NCBI RefSeq assembly: GCF_003473485.1
Contig: NC_053045.1
Location: 46,356,494 to 46,420,493, forward strand
From: Medicago truncatula
Taxonomy: Eukaryota; Streptophyta; Magnoliopsida; Fabales; Fabaceae
Length of the DNA stretch: 64,000 nt
Direction: 5' to 3'
Shown: positions 22,004 through 38,569 of the stretch, piece by piece
Numbering within the stretch: position 1 is the first letter of the stretch
How the letters are laid out: every line of letters starts with the position of its first letter
The notes under the pieces: generated by a model
Database searches by the model: none
What the model saw: the letters and a program-made list of their open reading frames with translations, nothing else
Told to the model about the DNA's origin: nothing
Program-made: the position numbers and the translations under genes

Positions 22004-22615
22004 TCCTTCGGTCTTGAATTCAAATTATAAGTCATTTTGGCCATTTTATACAAATTAAATAATATAATTAATTTTGTATACGAAAGAGAATTTATGACTT
22101 ATTTTACAAAATTATTTTTCATTAATGTTTTTTGAAAAGATAAATTAAACAATTGAAAGAAGATAAAAGTAATAAATAATTAATGGATAATAGAAAAAGT
22201 AATATTCAAGATCATCCACGACATAACACTCTAAATTGGGTGTTTAAATTGAATTCATATGTCCACATCATTCATTTTACTGTAATATTTAATAAGCACC
22301 AATTTTCTCCAACGTTAGAAGAAATTATTAAATAGGTCCCATAAATTTTTTTATATCATTACATTTCAACAAAATTTATTTATTTTATTAAGATTTATTA
22401 AATGTGGCCCATGAAAAATGAAGAGAGAGAACGTGCTTCCATAACCACCTTTCTCCATAACCACCCATATATTATACTTCATAATGGGGGTGTCTATTTA
22501 ATGTGGTGCTAAATAGGTGAAGCACCCACCATTATAGATGGTCTTAATTGGTATCGTAAAGTGACTTATAATTTAAGATATTTTTCCTATAATTACTTAT
22601 AATTTGTGAAGGATG
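22004..22615. mobile_element. nested MITEs: PIF/Tourist-like inside a Stowaway-like element
   Basis: The outer ends read ATCCTTCGGTCTTGAATTC..ATTATAAGTCA on the left and the complement of CCTTCACAAATTATAAGT on the right. Between them, at about 22207-22546, sits a second inverted-repeat element with ends AAGATCATCCACGACAT and complement of AAGACCATCTATAATGG. The inner element carries GGTGTTTAAATTG, ATAGGTCCCATAAA and CACCCACCATTATAG blocks. No coding capacity. Confidence 0.5.
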
Positions 22616-22619
22616 CATT

Positions 22620-23980
22620 GATGTACAAGTATAACTTATATAGAAGAAACGTTACTTGATAGTTTATTATTCTTTGAACAAATGTTCATTGATAGTTGAA
22701 TAATAAGAATCACTAGAGACAGGGATAAAAGTAGCTAAGAAAATAATAAATTTACATATCTTTTTATGCGCAAGAATTTTTCAATTCTGCAAAACTGTTT
22801 TTTTAAAAGGAATCCTTCAAAATTGTTCAAATTCCATAAAACAAAACTTAAAATAATTTTCTCTCAATGTAGGCGGTTAGTTTGCCTTCTTAAACAATTT
22901 TTTCTCTCTCTCAAGACTTAAAATAATTTGATGCGGTAATAACTTTATATCCTGTCGCCTGAACAAAGCTTTATATCTTTTTTTTTTTCTTTTTTGAAGT
23001 AAACAAAGCTTTATATCTTTTGTTTTGTATTTTGAATTTTTTTGTATGAACAGATAAAAGGGTGTTCTTTCATTAAGTGTCATTGAAAGACTAAGGAAAA
23101 TGCTAAAAAATGTCTCATGAGCATTGGCTAAGCATACATAACAAATAAATTTTAATAATTAATTAATAAGTAAATAGAACAATAGATGCATCTTCAAGGG
23201 ATATTTGTTTAGCTTAGAAATCTTGTTGCACCAATGTACCGCCATTCTTCAACTTGTTTACTAGTATACTAAATACTAATATATTTATTTCATCTTTATG
23301 CAATTTTTTAAGGAATCTTTTATACAAAACTGAAAGGCAAGCGTGCAATAAACTATGCCGTTAAATTTTTTTAGATGGAAAAATCAATTCTTTTAAATAC
23401 AATGTTCATAAATATCGATCACGCTATAAATAAGTTATATTAAAAAAAAATAGAATAGAATATAAATATTTTTATATTTGTTTTCTCTATTGTATTTTTT
23501 TTCAACATTGACAAGAGTGTATCAAACAAATATAATACGATCGTGAATAAAAGGATGAATTGACTCATGTTACATAGATTTATTTTTACTTCATCAAATA
23601 GTAATGGATTCGTTGTATTTAATTTGTATCAAACAAGAAGTTTTTTCATTAGGTTTACATATTCTTCTTCTTCTTCTTCAGAAAAGAAAAACTATAAGGT
23701 TTACATAGTATTTCGAAGGATTTTATTTATCTTTATATCAAATATTTGTTTAATAGAATTATAAATCGGTTTTAAGAAAGAGTTAAGCGTTGAAGGTCTA
23801 GTGTAAAAAAATAACGCACAAACTTTTATAGTAACTACTTTTTTTTTTTTACGGAAGCATCAATTACATTACATACATCAAATCAAATAGTATTTGGTCA
23901 AGAAAATCAAATCCATAGTATAGTATAAAAATAAACAAAGAAAAGCGTGAAGCATAAGCTGGACCGGTCGAACCGAACCA
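22620..23980. other. AT-rich spacer between KAS I and MCM3
   Basis: Very AT-rich, with T-runs and short duplications (AACAAAGCTTTATATCTTT twice at 22960-23021). No supported gene or RNA. Confidence 0.5.
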
Positions 23981-23992
23981 AATCATACTCCA

Positions 23993-24024
23993 TTTCCCGC
24001 CACAACGTGAGCTCATTTCCCGCC
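23993..24024 (+). promoter_or_regulatory. two E2F sites in the MCM3 promoter
   Basis: Two perfect TTTCCCGCC sites at 23993-24001 and 24016-24024, 15 bases between starts of the intervening gap and 96-127 bases before the MCM3 ATG. E2F/DP factors switch replication genes on at G1/S, and a pair of E2F sites is known in the Arabidopsis MCM3 promoter. A pyrimidine-rich stretch (24065-24105) follows and probably holds the transcription start. Confidence 0.85.
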
Positions 24025-24119
24025 AAAACAATGCCCTATCTCTAAAAAAACACTCAAACCGCAACATTTCTCTTTCTTCCTCCATCGCCCCTCTCTCTCC
24101 CTCTCAGAAACCTCCGAAA

Positions 24120-29792
<5,673 letters not shown>

Positions 29793-30630
29793 TTGCAAGA
29801 TCAATATCTCAACAAAGATTCTGGGAGGTATGCAATTGTTATTCAACTTTTATTTTCTTTGTGGAGATGTATCATGTATAGTTCATTTGTTGGGTACATC
29901 GATTACATCTCTATGAGAAATGATGAAGGAATGAGTTGTTTTTGATAGGCTGCATTACAAACTAAACGTATATTTCAGGGAGCAGGTTTTGCTGCTAGGG
30001 TGTAAGCAGTCTACATTGGTGGGAGACTTGACAAAGATTTTCAATTTTCAGAGTTAATTTGTTTACATACTGCCAGAGAGCTATCTGCTAATACCTCAAC
30101 AAGGACATAACCAATGCAATGCTGTTGGCATATTTATAACTGAATTATTTGGGTCATAAGGAACTTTGCAATCCCCTCTCAAAAGTTCTTAGTTGTGTAT
30201 AATTGACACTCCCCGTCTTTATCGATTTCAGTGCTGCTTACCGCCAACTTTTCATGTGTACTGTAAACAATGCTTCTAGAATTGAACCTTTTCGTTGGGT
30301 ATGTTTTATGAAATGAACCTATATGTTTCCCTCATCTGTGCGGTTGCACAATTTTCTTGCCGCATACTAGTTCAGTTGGAGGATCGTCCTATGTGTTGAA
30401 GGTTGCAGTTTTTTTCTCAGACAAAAATTTGGGGTCCATCATATATAAAGAAAAGATGGGATTGCCAACAATGAACGATGCATATTTTTAATCAATGAAA
30501 TAAGTGTTGATAATGTGGGTTTGTCCACCCTACCCACCCAGTCTCTTACTAGACCAAAATAGGATAGCGCGGATCAGTTATTTTTTTTTTAAAGAAATGA
30601 GTTTCACATGGCATTGACAATTTGTTTCAG
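29793..30630 (+). other. MCM3 3' UTR and spacer
   Basis: The MCM3 3' UTR begins here; its end is not fixed. No further coding frame. A purine-rich and T-rich spacer follows up to the element at 30640. Confidence 0.4.
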
Positions 30631-30639
30631 ATGATTTTA

Positions 30640-31422
30640 GGCTTAAATATTGCACTCGTCTCTGTAAATATGGCCCGTTTAAGTTTTGGTCCTTGTAAAA
30701 TAAAAATTCAGAAATCAGTCTTTGCAAAAAAAATCTGTCTTTTAAAAATATCCCTGGGTCCATTTAAGTCATGACAAGTCACCAAAATGCCTACGTGGCG
30801 CACGCTGATTGAACATATTTTGTAGTTTTTGGTCTCTGCAAAATATTTTGTTTTTTAAAAAGTTTTCTGCAAAATTTTTTGTTTTTGAAAATAGTCCCTC
30901 CAGGGACTATTTTCAAAAACAACGTTTAACTCTGGTCATTGAATAAGTGAGACTTTGATGAATAACTATTTTCTTTTTTTCTTTCGGTTATTCTTTTATC
31001 CTTACCTAGTCTATTAATAACAAAATGGATTTTTCCAATGTATAAAATAAAAATTCCAATGGCTTTTGCTGCTATAACCTTCCCAACCACGATTTTTTTT
31101 TCTAAGTATTTAACCTCTTAATAAGAAATTCTATTGATACTAGGTATTCAAAAAAGCATAGTTAATTTAATAGAAATAGACAAAGAAATGGTGGGTTCCA
31201 TCGTTTCTATGATTACTTGTTAAACGGTAAGGTCCTCTCTATACACCGGAGCCCCTTCTTTCATTGAATCCTCATTCAATCAATGTTATTGTGAACTTAG
31301 GGACTATTTTCAAAAACAAAAAATTTTGAGGGACTATTTTCAAAAGCAAAAACAATTTTTTTTTTACAGGGACGAAAACTTAAACGGGTCATATTTGCAG
31401 GGACGAGTGCAATATTTAAGCC
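30640..31422. mobile_element. Mutator-type non-autonomous element (783 bp) with 9-bp duplication
   Basis: Terminal inverted repeats of about 65 bp: GGCTTAAATATTGCACTCGT at 30640 and its complement ending at 31422. Flanks ATGATTTTA (30631-30639) and ATTATTTTA (31423-31431) are a 9-bp duplication with one mismatch, the Mutator size. Subterminal blocks of GGGACTATTTTCAAAA recur in both arms. The core, about 31010-31300, is different in style (see findings). No transposase is encoded. Confidence 0.75.
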
Positions 31423-31431
31423 ATTATTTTA

Positions 31432-32300
31432 ATATAAGATTATACTAGAAAGAAAATAATCACTATTTAGGATTCTATGTTTATTCATTTTGAAAATTTC
31501 GTTTGTGTTTTAATCTTTAGATCTACTCATTCTCATTGTGTTTTTGCGTGATCCGAGTTCGAATTTGGCTTTAAAACGAAAATGGATGTTGAAAAATGGG
31601 TTTTTAAAAAGGGTGAGTTTGGTTCTCCGGTACGGCAGCCGCCTTTGGCCGGCGACCACCGTGCCGGAATCATCATGTGTGGCCGGAAGAGATGAAGACT
31701 CATATGAGTTCTTCGTTTTCTTTTCCATAATATTGAAAATTGTAGAGAGAGAGGGAGATCTTTATGTTTTTTAGTGAGAGAAATGTTTGAAGCAAATGAA
31801 GTTTGATTTAATGTATTTTGAGAAGCCTAGGATTATTACACGTGTACATTAGATCTGATGGTTGTGAAGCGTTTATGCACGGTGCATAATTCCTTATGCA
31901 CCATAACTTTTGACAACAACAGCATGCATCACAACAAACAAGGGATATAGACAAAAAATGGGGATGTTGTTGAAATGATCCATGCTCATTTGCTTGAGGA
32001 TGTAACTCATCAGGAAAGAAAAACTTAACTGTCGAATTTTTTTACCATAATAGTATGTAGTATTAACCATGTTTCTGAACTCTCAAAAACTAACCTTGTA
32101 CAGGAGGTTAGCTGGTTAAGAGGAGGTAGCCGATAAAACTAATCAAAACTTGCTGCTCCATTTTCTTCCAATCTTAACCGGAAGTTGTTTGAAATAAAGT
32201 TAAAAATACAGTTCACCAAAGAATAAAAATGGTTAAAAATTGCTTGTGACAAGAAAAGAGAGGAGAAATTTAAAATTGTCGGTAATAAATTATAATACTA
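31432..32300. other. spacer with no supported gene
   Basis: A GC-richer patch at 31600-31700 (TACGGCAGCCGCC, CGGCGACCACC) gives short open frames on both strands, none recognisable. A short hairpin-like text (CACGGTGCATAATTCCTTATGCACCAT) lies at 31877-31904. Confidence 0.4.
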
Positions 32301-32308
32301 TTCTTTAT

Positions 32309-32643
32309 GGGTGCGTTTGATTTGCTAAAAAATGAAGGACATGACAGAACAACTCTAGTTGTCCAGTGTTTGATTTGTAAAACTGTTTCAGGTACAGGAT
32401 AAACTGGAGGCAAGGGACATGACAAAAACTCATATTTTTGTCCCTCACCAAACCACAGCACAACTTTTTGTCTAACGTACAAGTTGTCTAAAATATCAAA
32501 ATAGCATTTTGTCCCTCAAAAATAGTATAAAACAAAAAATTACTCAACGCCATAAAAAATTTGTCCTGTGCTGTTCTGCCTTGTGCTGTTCTATCTTGCA
32601 CTGTTCTGTCTAGTACTTACTGTTTTGCAAACGAAACACACCC
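32309..32643. mobile_element. MITE with GGGTGYGTTTSRTTTGC ends
   Basis: A 335-bp element with inverted ends GGGTGCGTTTGATTTGC and complement of GGGTGTGTTTCGTTTGC. Both arms carry GACAGAACA and GTCC motifs near the ends. TAT stands on both sides, a possible 3-bp duplication; PIF/Harbinger elements use 3-bp TWA duplications, so the superfamily is only suggested. Confidence 0.55.
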
Positions 32644-33174
32644 TATATATTGTATTGTACCCCATAAAATATCTATACATTGGTGTTTTAGTTTTTGGAG
32701 GAAATATAACATCGAGGTAAAGAGTACAAATAAATTTACTAATTAAAAAAAGTACAATACGAGCAAGTTAGAAACCAACTCTCACCATTTTTATTTTGTA
32801 AGAAAAAAACTCTCACCATCTTTATATAGATGGATTTTCTTACCATTATCAAGAAAATCACACATATGTATTTGATGCATCTCCTTCATGAAGTTTTACT
32901 CTCATCGGATTAGATCTATTGAAGTTCTGAAATCAAACATAATTACCATGAGGTTAATTATTGTGTTGATAAATTGACCATGGTGAGAGTTTATATTGAC
33001 AAACTTATATAATCCTCCTCCTCCTTTAAAGCTTCTTTTGAACGATGATAGTAAGTAAATAAATAGCTTTCCCTCCTTACCATCGTTCATTAATGAAAAA
33101 ATAGTAACTTGTATGTTCTACCTTCTATATATAAATAAATTTGTTTGAGAAGCATTAACAAGCATTCGATTAAA

Positions 33175-33247
33175 GACTCCGTGGCCCAATGGATAAGGCG
33201 CTGGTCTACGGAACCAGAGATTCTGGGTTCGATCCCCAGCGGAGTCG
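33175..33247 (+). tRNA. tRNA-Arg (ACG)
   Basis: A 73-base cloverleaf. Acceptor GACTCCG pairs with CGGAGTC, discriminator G. The D arm is GGCCCAATGGATAAGGC. Anticodon stem CTGGT/ACCAG has loop CTACGGA, anticodon ACG. The T arm CTGGGTTCGATCCCCAG is intact. A T-run follows. An identical gene lies at 41264. Confidence 0.95.
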
Positions 33248-33307
33248 TTTTATATTTTTGAAATTACGTTAATATATTATATAAAATATGCAACAAAAAA
33301 CACTCTG

Positions 33308-33391
33308 CATAGAATGGCCGAGAGGTCTAAGGCGCCAGTCTTAAGAACTGGTCCTCGTGAGAGGGCGTGGGTTCAAAACCCACTTCTGACA
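33308..33391 (+). tRNA. tRNA-Leu (UAA), degenerate acceptor stem
   Basis: Body matches plant tRNA-Leu: ATGGCCGAGAGGTCTAAGG D arm, anticodon stem CCAGT/ACTGG with loop CTTAAGA (anticodon UAA), a long variable arm (GTCCTCGTGAGAGGGC) and a good T arm (GTGGGTTCAAAACCCAC). The 3' acceptor strand TTCTGAC is normal but the 5' strand reads CATAGAA instead of GTCAGAA, so the three outermost pairs are lost or weakened. Probably a pseudogene 60 bases after tRNA-Arg. Confidence 0.75.
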
Positions 33392-33454
33392 TTTTTATTT
33401 TTTTACTTCCATCACAGCATATATTTTGATTCTCTATTTCACATACCAGATAAT

Positions 33455-33700
33455 CATTGTTATGGTTCTAGTACTTCTAGAATAAATTATGATGTTGCAT
33501 GTCTTTATTATCATATCTTTTGTTTGCATTGTGGTGAAGAAGCTCATACACCTGTGGATTGTGAAACTGTTACTAGATGGATGAAAAAGAAGAACTCTGA
33601 TTTTCAGATTACTACTACTACTACTAGGATTATTGCAAACACAAAACCATGTCCTAAATGCAAGATACATATTGAGAAAAACAACGAGATATACAAATGC
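33455..33700 (+). pseudogene. fragment of an Ariadne-type RBR E3 ubiquitin ligase
   Basis: The frame reads INYDVACLYYHIFCLHCGEEAHTPVDCETVTRW, then NTKPCPKCKIHIEKN. This matches the in-between-RING region of plant ARI proteins (YDVTC..FC..C.EEAH.PVDC) and the start of the second RING (NSKPCPRCKRPIEKN). The next family residues (GCMHMTC) are replaced by unrelated text, and nothing of RING1 or the rest is present. ARI proteins are about 500-600 residues, so this is one exon-sized relic. Several zinc-binding Cys are kept, one or more are lost (CLYYHIFC). Not expected to work. Confidence 0.7.
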
Positions 33701-33839
33701 TTTGTTTCTCCCTCCACATTTAATCTCATTCAAATTCAATCAGTATTTTCAACAATCCTCAGGCAACTGCATTATGCATTATGTCCGTACATTATTCATG
33801 GATACACTTGAAGACAAGGCCAAAAAGGCAAAGTCATAA

Positions 33840-36080
33840 CTAAAAAATTGATTGAAAACACACCGGCACATGAAAATCTCTAGCATTTCTCTTAGGATAA
33901 ATAGCAGAGAACAAAGTGTATACCAATACAAAGGTACCAATGATCTCAACACCTAATCCAACACCAGTACTATACCCGTCATCTTGGAGAAAATTAGCTA
34001 ACATGCCTTAACCTAAGCCTAAAGTGAGTAAATAACATTCTTTTGGCAGTACTTAACCTTTCACATTACAACCCAACAAAAAAGAAAATAGTTGAAAGAC
34101 TTCAGAAGCCACTAATTTCAAAACCATATAAAAAGTAGTATTATCTAAAAACAGCTTATGCTATACTTCATCTCACATAAAACACCAAGAAGTAGTTGTT
34201 GGATTACCTAAAAATAAAATTTAATATCCACACTAGAACTTTAGAGATTCATACACCAAAACACACCTCCGACCAACCAAAAAATCAAGCACTTACTCTA
34301 TGTTATAGAAAGCATAACTTAAAAATAAAAACAAAGGGTTGCTACTTATGAAAAAATAAAAGCAGAAGCTATACTTTGATTATGCAGAACCATACCAAAT
34401 TATAGAAGTTCTGCATTATGCTAAACCAAACCAAATTATATCGATAAACAGGATATACTGAATGTACTAGGATAGTATTGAGGAATCGCCACTAATAACA
34501 TACCTAATTAAACATAACTGATTAAATTAATTAACATAACTGCCCCTAATAATATAATAATTACCACTAGTAACATTATAACAGCCTAATAGTATTTACC
34601 ATAAAGGTCTAACAAAAATCAAGCCATTAGAATGAAGGATCTATACATCCATTTCATATTTTACCATTTCAGTTATATTTTTTCAAAGCCAGCAACTTCT
34701 GCTCTTGCAATGTGGACAGGGGGGTTGTGAAAGAGTTGTGCATGTGCATGTGCTTAATCAACAGTTGCATATATACTAGTAAGCATTAAACATGTATCCG
34801 GGAATTTATATTACAAACAAGTACAAGTATCAAGAATTTCTTCATGTTTTAAAGAACTAGTAAAATATGTACAACATTAAAAGTGTTAATTCAGTCCATT
34901 TGGAAAATACAAAATTTATATACATCAGTAGACAGTTTTTTTCTTCATGTCACTCCATTAGGAGAATAAAAATTTAGCTGATGTTAAATCAAAGGGTTGC
35001 GATTTTGTGGTAGGAGATGGAGGGGATTAAGAGCATTGAAGTTCAAATTTTACATGCTTAGTGACATGCACGATTACTTTCAGAAAATTATTACAAAATC
35101 ATGTTTTAACTCTCAGAAACGGTAAAATTTCATAAAATATCGCATGGTTGCAAGACTAACCATAATCTAATACGATAGAACAACATAGAATTTGTGTCTC
35201 ACAGACTGGTTCTTATCAAATGCATGAAACAGATTGGATATGAAAGACTTCATACCCCTTATAAATTCACTCAATTAGGAAAACAACCAGTCACAAGAAA
35301 AGTTCGATTTCCTTTTTACTCTAAACACTTTGACATTGCAAAAATATTTGACATCTACGAATCAATAGCATTAAACAGACCCCAAAAAATGCTATGATAT
35401 TTTTACCGACAAAGCAGTGAAACAACTGATAAACCAGCTCTAAAGAGAGTGAAATGGAAGGGGATGAGAGATGATGAATGCCAAAAGAAAATTGAGAAAA
35501 ATGGCATTGTTGACACAGGGTCTGTTTGGTAAAGCCATCAAACGAGCTTATAGCTTATAAGCTCGTTTGATCAAAAAGCTCAAGTACGCACTTAACATAA
35601 GGGTTTTAGCAGTAAAAGGCCTTATAAACCATCCAACAACTATGAAAATTCTTATGAGACATTATATCCAATTAATTTGTTTCAAGCAAGCCTTTACCAG
35701 TTAGCACTTAACCATATAAAACAATCAACAACTGGAAAAAAAGCGAGGTATGCAACAAAGAAAATATTCAAGCTGACAACATAACCTTTATCCCTCATTA
35801 ATTTCATCAGTCATTGAAATCCTCTTTGTTTTGACAAACAAACATTGTTCAATACTTTATGCCTACATAGACATCGAATGTTATATTTTGACAGAACCTA
35901 GATTTCATTCAAGTTTCAAGCAATCAATTAAAACTCAAAATATATCATAGCTTTACATTTTACCAGTATTCATATAATCGAAAGGAGAATTTGATTACAC
36001 GGATTTGTTATTTTTTCACTGAGCAAAGTTATATAATATAACTCCCAAAAAAATTCATACATAAAAAACCACTACAGGTT
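33840..36080. other. AT-rich stretch without a supported gene
   Basis: No gene recognised. A 16-bp-arm perfect palindrome (ATCAAACGAGCTTATA, spacer, complement) lies at 35537-35571 in a context TCTGTTTGGTAAA, which looks like one end of the AGCTTAT-rich MITE family. The rest is low-complexity and AT-rich. Confidence 0.4.
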
Positions 36081-36084
36081 CTTA

Positions 36085-36810
36085 AAAAAACATGGTGTAT
36101 ACGTCATTATCAATATAATCAAATAAAATTTTACATGCTGTAGAGCCCCCCCTTATGTATGAATATAATTTCACTAACACTTGGTCCTTTTCAAGGCAGT
36201 TTCTCTGAATTTTCATGGTCTCTAGTACCTTTGAATGGTGCATAATATATTCTGCAAAATCGAACTCATGTTTTGTGCCTTTGTAACCTCTAATGCAACA
36301 TGTTCTGAGCTGTGATGAAAGACATTTTGGAACAGTGGGAGGATGCTTCCAAAAATTGTAACAAATTATTTCCTTCCTTCGCATTATCCTGTAAACAGTT
36401 CGCATAATTTTTGTTTTTAGAAAATAAAATACGTGAAATTAGAATTGAAAAAGAAAGCAAATCCTAAACATCAAAACCTGAATGATAAGATGTTGAAGTT
36501 TGGGGAAATGTGGAAGTATTCCTAACAACGACGTGCATTCAAATCTTTTTGGTTGAAGCGAGAAGATTGACCGCATTTGAAGGTAAAAGAATGGATTGAA
36601 ATCTTTTTATCTAGCAACGAGAACATGGTTAAGAAAACAAATTTGTGAAAGCTGTTGAAGTCTTGAAAGAGGGCGAGGACTGAGAGCCACACCGATTTCC
36701 ATCTCTTTGAGAGGAAGCTTGTGATGAAAGCAAGATTGGTTGGGAGAAAAGAGAGAATGTGACAGAGTATCGAATCAGGCAAGTCGCTAATTCTATCTGC
36801 AGTGGGAAGG
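36085..36810 (-). pseudogene. F-box/FBD protein gene lacking its LRR region
   Basis: On the minus strand the frame opens [20 protein letters not shown], the F-box, and continues [25 protein letters not shown]. It is followed by one LRR-like scrap ([17 protein letters not shown], about 36525-36475, in a shifted frame). A possible intron follows, then a good FBD domain (WKHPPTVPKCLSSQLRTC, GYKGTKHEFDFAEYIMHHSK, RGSTACKILFD, 36360-36100). Intact plant F-box/LRR/FBD proteins have 400 or more residues with several LRRs between these parts; here they are missing. The initiating ATG is not in frame with DRISDLPDS. Likely a deleted, dead copy from this large plant family of SCF ubiquitin-ligase adaptors. 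Confidence 0.75.
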
Positions 36811-37920
36811 CGACATCATCTCCAACAGGGAATGCAACAAGCCTTGGTTTATATGACTTGTATTTAAAATTATCGAATCAATTTATAAATAAATGACAAC
36901 AAAATATTTTGAATAAAAAGGTGAAATCTTCTTTCTCAAAATTACAAACAACAATTTTTATGAAATTTTAATTAAAATTATAGGTATAGATAATTAATAT
37001 TTTGCACTTTCATATTGTAATGTATCTTTTTCAATGTTACAAACAATATAACAAATATAATATCTTTCAAAAATAAATATAACAAATATAATACAAATTC
37101 TTATCTTTTTTAATAACATTAATAAAACAACAGTTTTATAATCAAATTTGTTTAAAGGTATAATTGGAAAGAGAAAAAGTCTGCAAAAAATAACATATTT
37201 TTTTTTCATATATAGTATAGATTTAAATTATTACGTTAATTTTGAATTTAAAATAGTCTAAATGTGAAATTTATTTTTAATTATAAATTTCAAATTTATT
37301 TTAAATCTATTTTGAACATAAAAATAAAATGTACTTTAATATATATTGAATATAAATGTGAAATGTATTTTAAATTTCCTAAAAAAAAGATTTCATTTAT
37401 TTTTGTGAAATGTATTATGAATATCAAGACCATGTATTGCAAATATTGAATTATTTTTGTGATAAATCATTTTTTTCTATTGGAAACGTTTTTAATCTTT
37501 ATTTTGAGTATAATAATTTATAAAATAACAAATTTTGTCTCCCATAAAAAAAATTGTCTGGAAATTTCATTTATATTGTATCGATATCAACATTAAAAAA
37601 ATATATATTAAGTTAAAAAAAACATTAAAATACCATATATATATATATATATAGTTTAATTTTCTCAATAAATAAATAAATATATACTTTAATTTTCGTA
37701 CATACGGCTAAATGTTTTACACTGTCAAGTATCAACATATCACTACTTTTGTCAAGAAAAAAAAATACCACTAATATTAATATTTATAACTTTAAATGCT
37801 GTTATTATTTAAGATTTGGCTAAGGTAAATCTAACAATGGAACGAGTGACCTCAAAGTCATTGGCATAAAAGCATACCATGTCATGGATGCACCTAGTAG
37901 ACACACCTAATCAGGACATG
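36811..37920. other. very AT-rich spacer
   Basis: No gene. Includes low-complexity text at 37000-37460 and a (TA)n run at 37633-37654. Confidence 0.5.
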
Positions 37921-37930
37921 TGATCTAATC

Positions 37931-38559
37931 TGTGAAACCCGGATACGAGATACGATACGGATACGATACTGCACCGATACGTCGATACGGAAAAATTTCA
38001 AAAATCAAGATACGATACGGCTGTGATACGTTAATAAAAAAAAATTATATAATTAAATGTATTATATAATTATAATCATTTTTTTATTATGCAAGTATAT
38101 TGACAAACACAAGAAACCAGGCTCGTAACACATTAATATAAATATAATATTGACGATTAAGAGAGTGGTAATTACATACGCAATATATACCAAAAAGAGC
38201 ACCAGATACATCAATGCTACACTATATCCAAAAGGAACTTGTTAGTGCTATACTATATCGATCCAAAAAAGAATCCCTATATCCAAAAAAAGAACACATC
38301 ATTACTAAGAGTTAACACTAACAAGTAACTAACGTTTATAATGTTTTTGTTCTTATTTTTTACACAAAAAAAACAGAAATCAAAATAATATAAAAAAAAC
38401 ACAAGTATCCGTGCGTATCGGGATGTATCGGATAATTATTTTTTAAAAAAATAAAATTTAATATTTGGATACTCTCCGGATACGTATCGGGCAGGTATCG
38501 GTGCAGGATACGCAGGGGATACAGTACGTCATCCATTTTGAAGTATCGGGGCTTCAGAG
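37931..38559. mobile_element. GATACG-rich inverted-repeat element with perfect 9-bp duplication
   Basis: A 629-bp element with many direct and inverted copies of GATACG/CGTATC clustered at both ends and an AT-rich core. Ends read TGTGAAACCCGGATACG and complement of CTCTGAAGCCCCGATAC. The flanks GATCTAATC (37922-37930) and GATCTAATC (38560-38568) are an exact 9-bp target duplication, which points to the Mutator superfamily. No coding capacity. Confidence 0.75.
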
Positions 38560-38569
38560 GATCTAATCA

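Noticed and set aside
31510-31728. Open frames on both strands in a GC-richer patch (72-78 residues)
   Set aside because: No recognisable motif, no splice context, and both strands open, as expected from local base composition.
33314-33454. Open frame starting inside the tRNA-Leu and running into the Ariadne fragment
   Set aside because: The first part is only tRNA text read as protein; the real protein signal begins near 33455.
37600-37660. TA-rich run as a candidate origin or matrix attachment site
   Set aside because: A short TA microsatellite in an AT-rich spacer gives no specific support for such a role.
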